A DNA stretch of 64,000 bases from Vandiemenella viatica (GCA_031002005.1 JARYHS010013630.1:235297539-235361538); one strand, 5' to 3'; counted from the first letter of the stretch, positions 24,475 to 37,300 are shown. The notes: generated from the letters alone by a model not told the origin. Numbers and translations: made by a program.

Positions 24475-24670
24475 CGTCGGCGCTTACTGTGGGGACTGGG
24501 GAGGGGGGGGGGAGCAAGGAACAGGAAGGAATTTTGTGATGGGCTTTTGAAAGAAACATCCCAGTATTTGCTTGAAGCAATTTGGGGAAACCATGGAAAA
24601 CGCAATTCTGGAGGGTCCGACAGGGATTCGTAGCCACGTCCTCCCGAATGCGAGGCCAGAGCGTTACTGC
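24475..24670 (-). mobile_element. tRNA-derived SINE, family 1, reversed copy
   Basis: On the minus strand it reads from a GCATTCGGGAGGACG head, through the B-box region (CGAATCCC) and TTTTCCATGGTTTCCCC, to the body that ends near AGTCCCCAC. The same order of blocks is found in the copies at 27485-27690, 39785-40030, 43741-44062 and 50750-50925. Confidence 0.75.
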
Positions 24671-24671
24671 T

Positions 24672-25065
24672 TATTAGTATGTGGAAATTATCTTAGGATG
24701 CATTCAGTTTCTGAAATAATAAAAGACCTTGGCTGGGATTCGGTTAAGCATATACTTGGTAAAGAGAAATGTGTGCATGTAGTAAGGATTTACTGGCGAT
24801 GAGGACTGGATAAATGCTACTGAAACATTTAGGAACAGCATATTAAATGGAAGAGATGGTTCTAACAATAAATTATCGCTTGACTTCTGGCATAAGGAAG
24901 TAGTAAAGTTATCATTTGTAAGTCTGCAATTCAGGGACGCGAACATGTTGCTTATATAAATGATGAACATTATATCTTAGATTATAAAGGATTTAAAAAA
25001 AAAATATTTATGAATAATAAGTAGGTGTGCAGGAAGATTGCCACTGTGGCATACGCTCAATTAAA
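24672..25065 (+). mobile_element. CR1-like LINE, 5'-truncated 3' fragment
   Basis: It starts within the C-terminal part of ORF2: TGTGGAAATTATCTTAGGATG aligns with the block at 59030-59060, and the encoded RMHSVSEIIKDLGWDS matches RMQSVTDMIKELEWDS of the better copy. Further on, TACTGGCGATGA and the final AAGATTGCCACTGTGGCATA...CAATTAAAATT match the shared 3' end. Stops are frequent. It abuts the reversed SINE at 24475-24670. Confidence 0.75.
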
Positions 25066-26489
25066 ATTATTTAACAAATAATACTGTCTGTATAATACTT
25101 TTATCCATGTCATTGCAGCTAACGACGACAATAATCAAACACCGGAAGAGGAATAATGTGAAACGAATGATTAATAAAGAGCCTCAGATCATGTACTACA
25201 AACGTAGGGGAGATTTTAACCAATGATTTTCAGGTGCACCCTCTGATGGAAATAACAAAGAATCAAGATATCAGATCGATCATGAGAGATTTCAGCGTTA
25301 TGTATAGACATGTATGTTGGTTCCAAACAGTAACCCAGGAACCCAGCACATCGTCAGAAATCATGTAAATTTCACTGTCGTTCTGAAAGTCGTTATTAGA
25401 AAAGTAAAATATCTTAGAGTTCAGAAAAATAAAATTGACTGAAGTACATCAACAAAATTTGAGGATTAGTTTCTGCCAACACGGAATGTACAAGGATAAA
25501 CCTTACATCTGGCAGCAACACGCTTAATTTTTTAATAGAAGGCATATGTAAGAGAACTGTTTCAACGATTTAATCTTAATATCCGTATCGGATAAATTTA
25601 TTTGAGTAGGAGAGTCAACTTTTAGCAGTGATTATCGCTGTCTCAAAGTTTTCGGTGTTTACCATTTCTTGCTGTTTAGTCCTGACGCGGAAACCATGTC
25701 AAGGTTCTCGCTGGACAGTCCTTCCAAATAATGCTGATTGCAACATCATTAATTAGTTCTTTAACTAACAGGTTTTTACCGTCTGGTAACTAGGTGAATT
25801 CTTTCACCTTTAACCAAAAGATAATATTTAACACAGCTTCAGAATAGATTTTTGAGTCAATGATATAACAAGAGCGTCAAAATCACATTCTATCTTAGTT
25901 ATATCTTCAATAATAAACATACGCCAATAAGCATTAAACTACGTCCGGAAACACTAAAGCACATTACCAAACAATTCCAGTGATTAAACTTAAGCGAACA
26001 TTCCTACTTGACAACTTGCAAATATCAAAACTTCTGACAATAAATCTAAAACTGTTACGAAATACTAATGTTTCTGATCGCCCTTAACGCGAGCTTAAAG
26101 AAACGCCCAAGAATCATCAATAACCCAATAAAGAGTGCCGACAGACGTTTCTCGAACGTTAATAATCTCACTGACAATCAGAATCATACGAACATTAAAA
26201 CTAGTACCAAATCACTCACAATCATTAGGAAACATTTAAAAGTGGAAATTTACGGGAGTTTAAACATAAAACGAGCAACATAAATAACTTCAAATAGCTG
26301 AAAATCATCCTCAAGACACCGTTGCCTTTATCAACATTAATAATTGTAAGCTTCCCAGTAATATTTCAAATTTCATATTGATTTTGATCGTATTACACAT
26401 AATTTACAAAGCCTCCTTTCATAAAGACAATATTCATTCATATAAAAAAAAAAAACACAAATTAATACTTAACCAACTTTCATGTCTAT
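25066..26489. other. Unannotated stretch
   Basis: AT-rich. Short frames, such as 26068-26283, show no known motif. Confidence 0.35.
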
Positions 26490-27451
26490 GTACAGTCGGG
26501 GACAGAATTCGAGAGACCCCTCGCCTTTCGATTATGCTTCATTCTAGACACGAATACCGCATGGGACAGCATAACTGGTAGGTGGTACACTAAATTCATG
26601 ATAAAATAGACCTCTCATACCCAGCACTTTACCCAAAACTAAAAAAATGAGCCCACGCAGCAAGAAACTCGCAGACGCTCAGAGGGAAAGTTCGGAGTTC
26701 TACAGTAAAAATAATCACGAATATCACTATTTTAGTCATAATAATTATTTAAATAACCAAATTGATTAATTATAGAGAGATGGTAACACTTTTTTCGTAA
26801 TTTTGATAACCGTTGTGTATTTTTTTTTTCCTCGAATAAACAGTTAACAATTCGCTAGCAAACGCAATTATATGGCGAGTACAGAAAAAGAATCGCTAAA
26901 TTACGCACGGAAAACCAATAAGAGAGTTTGAATGGATTTAGTTACACTTTCTAACGCTGCAGCGTTATAGAACTGTGCGTGTGACAAATACACACAAAGG
27001 TTAAGGGTAAGTAGAAACAGCATTCACGAAAGAACTCTAATGGTAAACTAAGTTACGAAATATAAATAAAAAATTAAATGGTGCGGAATATTAACACCTT
27101 AATTTTGTTTTCATCATACCATATTTAGAAGGTAAGCTAAACTTGAACGCAGTAGCAACAGTTTTAGTAGTAATAATAATAATTAAGAACAGTAAATAAA
27201 TAAAAAAATTCCGTCTGCAATGTGAATTAGCGGTTCCACATTTTAAATCTGGAAGATGGAAGTAGTAAAACTATCATCTCTCTCTTTGTTTCTAACTAAC
27301 ACTGATACTTCTATAAAATTTTCTGTCAAGCTTTATTTCCTGCCGTCCAAGCCCGATGGGTTATAGGTAACACTGTTACCTGGCATTCGGGAGGCCGCGA
27401 ATTCAAACCCCGTCGGAGATCCAGTTTCAGTATTACATGATTTTCGTAAAT
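26490..27451 (+). repeat. Left arm of the palindromic element
   Basis: From the TA-flanked end the arm runs through AT-rich DNA to a truncated SINE head at about 27350-27451 (GCATTCGGGAGGCCGCG, then CAAACCCCGTCGG). Differences from the right arm are scattered single substitutions, for example CCCAAAACTA here versus CCCAAGACTA, and a few indels in A/T runs. Confidence 0.9.
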
Positions 27452-27484
27452 TATTTTTATTTGAGCAATTATGTTTTGCTTCTA

Positions 27485-27690
27485 GCTTTACATCTAATCG
27501 AGGTCATTAGAGGCAGGGAAGGACTGGGGACAAGTAATGGGGAGGAATTCGTCCATGGCCTTTTGAAGGAACAATCCCGGCATTCGTTTGGAGTGATTTG
27601 GGGAAACCATCTAAAACGTTTACCTGGATGACTAGATGGGTATTCGAACCCACGACCTCCCGAAAGCCGAATACCACATACCCACCACGT
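27485..27690 (-). mobile_element. tRNA-derived SINE, family 1, inside the palindrome spacer
   Basis: Reversed copy with CCCATGGCC-type, GGGGAAACCAT and GGGTTCGAA-type blocks (read CGAACCCACGACCTCCC near 27643 on the + strand). Its 3' part includes GGACTGGGGAC and CATTAGAGGC, which also occur beyond the poly-A of the copy at 43741-44062, showing that the family has this longer 3' region. Confidence 0.75.
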
Positions 27691-27827
27691 TATTTTTTTT
27701 TTGTCTTGTCTTCGTCATATCTTCGGCGGCAATGTGATATGAATCCTGATAGTATTGGAAACTAGGATCGGGTAAGAATTTCAGCCACCGCTTTTTGAAG
27801 GAACTTTTCTGGAGTTCAGCTGGAGAG

Positions 27828-28791
27828 ATTTACGAAAATCATGTAATACTGAAACTGGATCTCCGACGGGGTTTGAATTCGCGGCCTCCCGAATGTCAGG
27901 TAACAGTGTTACCTATAACCCATCGGGCTTGGACGGCAGGAAATAAAGCTTGACAGAAAATTTTATAGAAGTATCAGTGTTAGTTAGAAACAAAGAGAGA
28001 GATGATAGTTTTACTACTTCCATCTTCCAGATTTAAAATGTGGAACCGCTAATTCACATTGCAGACGGATTTTTTTTTAATTTATTTACTGTTCTTAATT
28101 ATTATTATTACTACTAAAACTGTTGCTACTGCGTTCAAGTTTAGCTTACCTTCTAAATATGGTATGATGAAAACAAAATTAAGGTGTTAATATTCCGCAC
28201 CATTTAATTTTTTATTTATATTTCGTAACTTAGTTTACCATTAGAGTTCTTTCGTGAATGCTGTTTCTACTTACCCTTAACCTTTGTGTGTATTTGTCAC
28301 ACGCACAGTTCTATAACGCTGCAGCGTTAGAAAGTGTAACTAAATCCATTCAAACTCTCTTATTGGTTTTCCGTGCGTAATTTAGCGATTCTTTTCTGTA
28401 CTCGCCATATAATTGCGTTTGCTAGCGAATTGTTAACTGTTTATTCGAGGAAAAAAAAAAATACACAACGGTTATCAAAATTACGAAAAAAGTGTTACCA
28501 TCTCTCTATAATTAATCAATTTGGTTATTTAAATAATTATTATGACTAAAATAGTGATATTCGTGATTATTTTTACTGCAGAACTCCGAACTTTCCCTCT
28601 GAGCGTCTGCGAGTTTCTTGCTGCGCGGGCTCATTTTTTTAGTCTTGGGTAAAGTGCTGGGTATGAGAGGTCTATTTTATCATGAATTTAGTGTACCACC
28701 TACCAGTTATGCTGTCCCATGCGGTATTCGTGTCTAGAACGAAGCATAATCGAAAGGCGAGGGGTCTCTCGAATTCTGTCCCCGACTGTAC
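27828..28791 (-). repeat. Right arm of the palindromic element
   Basis: Reverse complement of the left arm. On this side the SINE is longer: its head lies in the arm (about 27828-27905) and its body continues into the spacer (about 27740-27827). Confidence 0.9.
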
Positions 28792-29189
28792 TTAATTCCG
28801 AAGATTAAAATTCATAAAAGGCTGGGTCTAATGACTGAGTTACAGATAAGTAATCGCAGTGTATGAGAATATGAATTTGACAGCGGTATGATTTAGATGT
28901 GAAAATTATTAAAACTTAAAAGCAGTGTTAATTGGATTGTATAAAAAATAAATATGTGTTTCAATCAATATATCGGTAAAATGTTAAAAGGCATATAAAT
29001 AAAAATAGATAACGAAAATTTAGTTTTTTACAACAAGATTACATCTAATTCATTCACGTAAGTACGTTTGAATCGTCGTACCTGTCGCAACAGAGCTCCA
29101 CTTTACTACTAAATCAGAGCTTCTAGACAATTATAATAAAATAATTTTAGAAGTGATAGAAAATCTTAAAACAGATGAGCAATAGAGAT
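28792..29189. other. Short unannotated stretch
   Basis: AT-rich flank between the palindrome and an RTE fragment. Part of it may belong to the decayed upstream portion of that LINE. Confidence 0.3.
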
Positions 29190-29880
29190 GAAATTTTCGA
29201 CGCAGTTATATCCGATTATCACAGATATAGACATACAACGACATGTACCAAGGGCAGAAATCGAAGGAATCATACGACGAGTGGTGGACAATGAGGTAGA
29301 ACCTGATGATATGTGCTTTGAAGTACTGAAGTTACCCGACAACAATGAAACTGGTTTGTGATTAATCATGTTAATATTATACAAACATTTCATGAATTTC
29401 TGACCTCTCTCGAACGACGTCTATCACTTTAGCAATGCGAAAAAAAGCAAAGCGTTGAAAAGTTCATCCACAGTGCCTTGTTTTTCCCTCATTGGACCAA
29501 CAGTTTTGTGAGTCTCGTTCCGAAGATTCTTATATTTCAAGTGTAGGGAAATATTGGTGATAAAACCATCGACTTCATAAAAAAAGGAAAACTATTTTAA
29601 GCGAGAGATACATTCTCCCCTGAGCCAATACTTCTTCAATGTCTACACAAAAGAAGTTAGTAAAAATCTCAGAGAAAATTGGTTTGTACAATGAATACAA
29701 AAAAAGTAACAGTACATTTTGATTGCAGAGATAAACGATTTTTTTAGTACACAAAACAACAAGGACTTTCAAATGCTTCGTGATGCAAGACAGGGCTCAA
29801 TCTTACTACCCTAGTCGTTTAGTAATAATTCCCAGTCAGTACTAAATAAAGCTCAAGAAGATATGTAATGAGGAAAAACC
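29190..29880 (+). pseudogene. RTE-like LINE, reverse transcriptase fragment
   Basis: Pieces of a reverse transcriptase appear in order though in shifting frames. HVPRAEIEGIIRRV and CFEVLKL (about 29250-29330) match the region before finger motif 1. KKSKALKSSSTVPCFSLIG near 29440-29520 matches the IPKKxxA..CxxxRTISLISH motif, and RQGSILLP near 29790 matches VRQGCxLSP. Stops follow most blocks. The family's endonuclease and its C-terminal tail are absent here; tails of the same family lie at 30880-31310 and 31640-31960 on the opposite strand. Confidence 0.6.
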
Positions 29881-30879
29881 AAACCGGAAGGAATAAAAAA
29901 CCGGCGACCAAATGGTTCCGTCTTTTTAGTGGGAGTGCCGAAGACAATTATTCAACTTTTAATAGCATGAGTCGTATCGGCACTCATTACGTATGGAACC
30001 CATATTTACGATCGTCAGTGAGTAGAAAAACACTGTTTCAGTATTGATTATGTCAAAGAAGAGATCATACAGTAATCATTTATGTCGGCGTATATTAACG
30101 ACGTTGAGTGAAAGCCGAACATCGTCGCTTGAAGAACAGTTGCGATCTTTTGTGTGAGATAATCCTACTATCTTAATGACTGCTTCATTTCCCTTTGGGA
30201 TAACTGGGAACCAAGAAAAAAAAGCAGGTGGAAACCTACCAGCCCACGGGAAACAAGAGGTTTATTGGTACCCGTGTTTGCCACCGCCACAGAGGTTAGT
30301 ATTTTGAGAATGGATAGGAAAATGTTAGCGGGAAGTGGGACAACCAATATGGATAAAACCGAGTTTTACTCTTGTAGAAATAAGAAACTGAGACACTCTT
30401 GGACGATCCCTTAACACAGCGAATTCTCTGCTCTCCAGAGCATGGACGGAACTTAGACTGATCTTCGGTTTATGGATGTCACTCTCTATAAGCTTGAGTG
30501 GGTTTTACAGATTCCCGTGACCTTAATGTCAGAAATGTGTCACAGAAGTTACAGTGGAGGCGAAGGAGCCTTCTGTTCATACATTGCTCCCAGCCGCGTC
30601 TTGCTTCTTATCATACGATTAGGTTCATCACCAACGCATGCGCCCATAACTTAATAGGCAGCGAAATTGGCGTTGAAATACCAGCATCGCACGACCCAGG
30701 AATAAATCACCATCACGTTAACAAAAACAAACTACCACGTGTATCCTCCAACGAAATATTACTATGCTTTTTAACGACTTGAGTCAGAGTTTCATACCGA
30801 ATAAAATGTTTATCGAAAAAGCAGTGGGTTTATTAAAATCATTCAAGAATTACACGCACTGAAGAGCTTTGTTTCTTTA
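29881..30879. other. Unannotated stretch
   Basis: No assignable coding sequence. Overlapping frames at 30472-30782 have no motif. Part may be further decayed LINE sequence. Confidence 0.3.
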
Positions 30880-31310
30880 ATTAGTCTCTCGACTTAATGC
30901 AATCCTCCATCTTCTCCTATCTTGTGCTAACCTCTTCATCTTAACATACCCCTTACAATATACATCTTCAATCATCTGCTTGATATATTCTAATTTTTGT
31001 CTCTCTCTGCAGTTCTTACCTTCCACTGTTCCCTACACCAACAAATTAATCAATTCCGAATGTCTTAAAATGTGAGCCATCATCCCATCCCTTTTTCCTT
31101 CCGTACACTTCTTTCCTCAGTTACCATCATTTCTTACTTTATCTGTACAATAAATTTTCAGCATCTTTCTCTAGCACCACGTTTCAAATGCATAAATTTT
31201 CCTTCTTTCTGGTGTTTCAAAAGAACTTTCTTCGCTACCATAAAGTGCTGTGCTTCACAAATAGATTTAAAAATATCTTTCTGAATGAAGGTGCATGTAG
31301 CTCATATTTT
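30880..31310 (-). pseudogene. RTE-like LINE, 3' ORF2 tail, copy A
   Basis: The minus strand reads, in broken frames, MLKIYCTDKVRND (the family's MLKIxWTDKVRNEEV motif, near 31150), then the GRxRxxYIKQMIEDV region, and at the end KRLAQDRRRWRIALSRETN followed by a stop near 30885. That last block is the conserved C terminus of RTE-like polyproteins in insects. It lacks the endonuclease and reverse transcriptase domains. Confidence 0.8.
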
Positions 31311-31639
31311 ACTGTAATTAAGAGTTATGTTGTCAAAGTTCCATTAATTTAAAACCGATAAATTAACACCTTCATTTCCCACTGATTTAATTACTCCGTC
31401 CAACAAACAATGAAATTAATTATTAATTTTTCATAACTGAAGTAATGCAACAAGTGACAAAATGGAAATGATAATCGACAACCTGCAACATGAGATGGCA
31501 GTATCAAGCTTAAGAAGAGAAGAATCCAATCAATGGGAAGTTTGTTATAGAAGGAAGATTAGTTTTGGTGCAAACCATCTTCCACCAGTCACATTTTCAA
31601 GATGCCACCAGTCAGTTGTTCTTAAAGATTTCTTTTTTG

Positions 31640-31960
31640 CTGTCGTCAGTCTTTCGACTGGTTTGATGCAATCCTCCATCCCTTCCTATCCTGTACTAAA
31701 CTCTTCATTTCTACATACCCCTTACAACCCACGTCCTCAATTATCTGCTTCATATATTCTAATCTCTGTCTTCCTCTACAGTTCTTACCTTCGGCTGTTC
31801 CACAAACATATTAACCAATCGAGCATGTCTCAAAATATGACCTACCAGCCTGTCTCTTCTTTCTGTAAGCTTCTTCCATAAACTTCTTTTCTCATTCATC
31901 ATTTCCAAAACTCGTTCATTTCTTACTTTGTCTGTCCACTGCATACAATACGGTTTTACG
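31640..31960 (-). pseudogene. RTE-like LINE, 3' ORF2 tail, copy B
   Basis: The minus strand encodes a 61-residue open stretch (31944-31759) that starts at QWTDKVRNERVLEMM and includes RRDRLVGHILRHARL, both typical of the segment after the reverse transcriptase domain. After a frame change the tail continues with a QIIEDVGCK-like piece and ends near 31640 with a CTTTCGACTGGTTTGATGCA block on the + strand, the very end of the coding region. It is the best preserved of the four tails in the window. Confidence 0.85.
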
Positions 31961-34261
31961 TAGTATATTAGAGCTGTTTATTGCAGTTCTAAAGTAAATT
32001 TGGAGTAAAGTGATACAATAGAAAGATTTTGAAATATGTCAGTAATGTTTGAACCCCTAAAACTAGCTAAAATCAAAACGTTTCTGTTTTGAACAGCGAG
32101 CTAAGACAATTTTGTTGCTTTTAGCAGCAATTCACGTCGGTTTTACAGTACAACTGCGGCGAGTTTCATTGTGCAAATATAGATTACGTAGCCGGACAGA
32201 GGAAGCGATGGTAAAAGGTCAGCAATATTTATGGCGGCGCCGGCGGGGGTGACATCCAAACAACGCAGCGCGACTCTCATCTAGCATTCACAAACGGCAA
32301 CATGTGGCGGCATGACCATATGTCACGGGCCTTCTGCTTGTTTGCACAGGGAACATCAAAACTGCGGCTAAGAGCTAAGTAAACAGCGTACGTATTCTAT
32401 CGGAGATTCTGATAATAGACAGGTGGAACCGTATTTTTATCCCTCTGAAACCTTGTAGTGGGAGCCTTAGTGGGCAAACTACGTTACAATTATCTATCAT
32501 ACCTTTATGATTAACAATTGTGGATTTTTAATTTTAAATTTTATGAAGGAGTGAAAATTTATTAATTTTGCAAGAATCTCGACGTTAGTTGGAATTTAGG
32601 AAAAATGTCACAAGATGACATTTATTTTCTTATCACTGGCGATTACAAGTCTGAGCGAATTTACCGTTAACATTAACACAAATTGGCAAAATCATAAAAG
32701 CAACTCTCAGAGGTACAATTAGCCGTCATGAGCAAGCAAACAATTGTATATTTACTTTTAAATATATCTCAGAATCAAAATGCAAGAAATAATGACAACT
32801 GGAAACAATGAAAAATACAAGTTATTACGACCTCAGACAAAGGCATCATAATACTGTGACTTTACAGTTAAAAAGACAATCATGGGCGCCACGAATGAAC
32901 AATATATCATTCGAAAATAACTAGTTCTGGCAAATTATGCCGCTAGCTCAGGGGTTTTTACAATTACAAAGTGAGAACATGGACCTATCTTCTCAAAGTC
33001 GTTTACGGGTTCTGTTTCACGGAATGCACAATCAGATGGCTTGGTCGTAATAAGTTACCATTGCAGTCCTGCATCTGATGTCTGTGGTGACTGTAGCGGA
33101 CCCACGATATGTGAGATTATCTCACAAGTCGGCTATAGGCATCTCTGGTCTGACAATGCGCATCATCGCATTACCGGCTGTGTTGCTGTGATAAGCTTGC
33201 TCCAGCAAGGCAAGCTGGCAGCCAGATATCGTACAACGGCAGTTGGCGAGAGAAGACAACTTTCCAAGTCAACCTCACACTAGACTCGCATAGCTTGGAC
33301 TCGAAGATCGAAGTGCAGCTAGTCGCTCTTCCCTCTCGCGAGGAAACTTCTCGCTCCGCCCCTTTGTAGTCTCGAAGCTCACATATAACAGAAATTTCCA
33401 GGGTTTTGAGTTATACGCTCATTTGGATTGGATCTTCAGGTCGGCACCTAATGTCACGTGATATCCCCGATATGTGATTTGGCCAGAGTATCTAACAGAG
33501 GTCGGACATATTCGGCTAAGTTCGCCGGGGTGAGAGCACATTCGGGTGTCGGGCGGCAGGTATTTCCCGCCAGGTGAGTGACTCAGTTGACCACCCACCC
33601 CCAGGGAGCAGAGTGTGTGGTCCGGCAAACCCCAAATCCGCGACTTCTTGGCACCAAGGTTCGGGAACACCAGATTAGCTTCAAGCCTACATAGCTCAAT
33701 AATTCTTTAATATTCGCATTACCAAGATACACTGTATGTTCACCATTTCAATACAGTCCTCACTTGGAATCTTGCGTACTTTATAAAATTACAGCAAAAA
33801 TCTATTTAGGTGGTCGCCCAAGATTTATGTAAATTACTCTAACATTATGATATATATAATAAAAATGCACCTTGTAACGTGGCGACAGCGCGGCTCGTTA
33901 CAACCTATAAATCAATTTTAGAGAATTATCTATCAGTACTGTCATGTGTAATCTCAGACAATATTTATTAACCTTAATAATGTCTGATTATATTAATGAG
34001 ATGAAGTTCTTGATTTTTCCTTAGCTCTATACTGAATCTTAGACCATAAATGGATTGTTACGATCGCCACTTGAACAGCAAAAATATAGTGGAAAATTTG
34101 GGTTGTGCCAGATTATAAGCGAGAATTTCTGTATCATTATTACATTCAAGATACATATAAAACGAAAACTGTGGTACTCTGACACTTTTATTATTGTAAA
34201 ACAACACTCCAGCAATAAAATTCCACTTAAATTTGTGGGTTTATGGCTGCGTCAATGATGT
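31961..34261. other. Unannotated stretch with a GC-rich patch
   Basis: Two patches (32200-32350 and 33050-33650) are clearly more GC- and CpG-rich than their surroundings. The second contains short inverted words such as GATATCCCCGATATGTG, and TTGGCACCAAGGTTCGGGA near 33647. I considered an LTR but found no TG...CA ends with a target duplication. Confidence 0.3.
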
Positions 34262-34315
34262 CGTTACTGCCAACGTTTCGGTAAACAACCTGGGGCTTTT
34301 CTCAGGGCTGTTTCG
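34262..34315 (-). ncRNA. Possible decayed hammerhead-like motif
   Basis: The minus strand reads CCTGAGAAAAGCCCC, a GGTTGTTTACC region and CCGAAACGTTGG. The order CUGA-nGA-like word, stem, GAAACGTTGG resembles the terminal-repeat motif of some Penelope-like elements ('CTGAAGATGGCCC...GGCCGAAACGTT'), but the CUGANGA box is damaged and the stem is weak. Confidence 0.3.
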
Positions 34316-37300
34316 GGGCAATATATGCTCTACTGTCGTCTGGTTACACCTCTTCGTCGTTCTCCTGTCACACTAAGCTCGCAGTACAACATATACAACG
34401 AGATCTCTGGAATGGCTGACACTCGCTGCCGGAAATTCAATAGTCTCGATGGCTGAAAACCAAAACTCTCCGCGTAACGTGCAGGCGAACGACGTGGTTG
34501 TGGAACCAGCCGTCAGCAGGGTATAACTCAGTCCGAAATATCCCTGGTGAAGGCCCTACTACGCTGGCGACTGAAACTTTGGCAGTAGCAACATCGTTGA
34601 CGCAGTGCTAATCCCACAAAGTAATTGGAATTTTACTAACAAGACGCCAGCTGAGAGCTTCAAATTTTATAATATTCCGGCAGCTTTGGAGAGATATTTC
34701 AAGAACATACACTGCTAATATCTTCTTGAAAATCCTCAACAGTCAATGAGTTTCAAGGAAACAGGTATACACACACAAAAATTATAATTTCCTGGTCTAA
34801 AGCAGAGGCAAGTATGAAACTATTTTAAATTCCTTCCATCATTCAGAGCTTGTAGAATGCACTAACACATGAATCTAACTCCTAGAATGTTAAATTATTT
34901 AGTAGGATCACTATTCAAGTGTTGGGAGAAATGCTTGTATGATGTGATATAATGTGAAATGTATTAGTTCATTATGACAGCACATTGGAGATTCTTCATT
35001 TTTATTCTATTAAGTGACACATTCCTCACAAGCATTATATGCCTTCAGGGGTGACCTTATCACGACGCTTTTTTGAAACAAGTGAAGAATGCGAGTTTTT
35101 CAGAGTCTCTACTTAAACGGTAAGATGGAAGGTGGGTAATTACTCAGAGAAACTATTGAAAATCTTAAGAGTAACTGGTTCGTATTATGTCTCTCAATGG
35201 AGCTTGTGGTGTTACATACAATCACATTAATATGAGTTGTCAGGGCATGTAGTGCGCAGAATTAGTGTAATAGTTCCAAGATGTGGGAAGCATTTTCTGC
35301 TGAGAAGAGGTCAGCGAACTTTTAACCTGTTACGGCGAACTCTTCATTCAGACTGGAACGAAAGACGACGAACACACAAAATAGGATGCTAGTTTGAAAT
35401 GGCAAATATACGATCTTTCACCGCTCATAGGGAGAGGGGGGGGGGGGGGAGTCTGCCGCAGATCTGTGCGTGGGCAGTGTTGACGGGAGACATTTACCTA
35501 GAAATCCTACTGCACTAAGCTGGAGCGACCAATTGCAGATACGTAGTAAGGTCAAGACTCGCCAAATTAGAGATTCTGTGAATGCTCACTGCGAGAGATG
35601 GAAAACCGAATGGACACGAAAAAATTACCACAGTTTACGAAGAAATCATCACGTCAAAGGAAAGGTGTGCTGATTCTGAGTATGCTTGGAGGGGAGTAGC
35701 GTTTTCGTTTACAAAATTATTATTATTTTTTGTATAATGTTGTTTCATGTCCGCCAGTAAGGAAAGAGGTAGGAACTCCTACAAAGACGATTGAATTACA
35801 GAAAAATCCGCTAAGAGGAGGAGCAAGAACCCGAGGTTTTAAAAGTTGGCGTGAGTAGCTCCTCAAGGCCTTTCTGGATCTTCGTGTCTTGTGCTTGGGT
35901 ACGAGAATGACCACAAAGCCGACAGCATATCATGTCTTCATTTTGTCTTTATTTTGAGTCACAAGGTGACATATAAATTCATTGTGGGATCGGAGGTTGC
36001 AGATTACGTCAATGCCGACCAGACGGTAAAGGACAAATTTTTCACAAATTACTAATATTGTGATTACACTTAAAGCTTCCATGGTTTCCCAACTTAAGGC
36101 TCTGAGCGGAGAAGTCCGCACTATAAGAATCCTTGCTCTCCGGTTTACAAACTGAGAAATTAGCCGTGGCAGTTGGATTCAGTGGTTTCTATGATTAAAA
36201 CAGGGACAATAACTTTTAATAATTAATCTCATTACGTGTCCTGCAGAAAACTCTAAATTATGATTTTGTAAAAGAAAATCAGAACGGGTGTTTCTTTTTG
36301 CCTTGTATTACTTCATTATTTAATTTTAGTGGCCATTAATGTACGACAAGGGTATTGTTTGTGTATAATTTTTGATTGTTTATTACTATATGTAAATATA
36401 CCTTATGTTTGTTGATCATCAATCAAAGAATATATTGTCAGGTTATGACTTTTTCATTCTTGTTAATGATTAATAAACAATTTCGAGCACTTTTTTCAAA
36501 CCATAATTTAAATAATCAAATGCATTTTCGTAAATTTAAACAATAATTAATTACCTTCTATTACGGCGGTATACCGTACCGCTTCAAGCTGGCTTGTATT
36601 GCGAACCGTGTGAACCTTCCTGATCTTACCACAGTATTAAATTGGTAACAAGAGTGCACTTACCATCGCTATGAGGGTGCATAGTCTGGGAGAAAAAAGT
36701 AAATCATGTTCCGAGAGAAGTGTGGTCCTAGATAGACTGTCGGTAGTGTTGTCTATGGTTTAGAAGATACGTTATGACGCACAATTATTCTCCATCTCTT
36801 TGTACCCTTGGAAAATGGCTGCCACATAAAAATTCAATGAATAAGACAGATTCTCTGAAATCTAAAAGATGCTCTGTGGCTGATGGTAGCATCGAGTCAA
36901 AGATTGATACGGCGTAGAGCAAAAGGGTTTGTAAAAACTACAAGTCTGGCTGTGTTTGTTCTCCAGTGCTGATTATTTTTTCCTTTTGGAAGAAATGAAA
37001 AGAGAATAAATCTGCGGATGAACCAGAGCCAGCGCTGATTTCTCGAACTGTAATATTACAATACTAAGAAGACACGTAAAGACCGGAAATGAATGAATAA
37101 AATGTTTTAATGCTCAGAGATTGTTACTGACGGCTCTGATAGCCATCGTAATGCTTAATATGAAGTTTCAATATGTTTTGTAAAAATAATTCCAGTAATT
37201 TATACATTATTTATAAAATGGGTATGAGACTGGATAATACAAATAAGATTTTAGGTGTGGAAAAGTTAATTGAAAGGTTGTTTTTGATCGCATAATTCCC

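Larger units (their letters stand above)
26490..28791. mobile_element. TA-flanked palindromic element with about 960-base inverted repeats
   Basis: The left arm (26490-27451) and right arm (27828-28791) are reverse complements at roughly 98 percent by eye, separated by a 376-base spacer. The ends read TA-CAGTCGGGGACAGAATTC on both sides (element proper 26493-28788, TA at 26491-26492 and 28789-28790). TA target duplication and a CAGT-type start are the hallmarks of Tc1/mariner elements. No transposase is encoded, so it would be non-autonomous. The arms and spacer contain SINE sequence, so the structure has captured or been invaded by SINEs. A simple inverted duplication or an assembly fold-back artefact must be considered. 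Confidence 0.85.

Noticed and set aside
31462..31881. 139-codon + strand frame, one of the longest in the window
   Set aside because: Most of it is the antisense of the RTE tail encoded on the minus strand at 31640-31960.
33040..33680. GC-rich region considered as an LTR with a primer-binding site (TTGGCACCAAGG)
   Set aside because: No TG...CA ends with a target duplication, and no gag or pol motif downstream.
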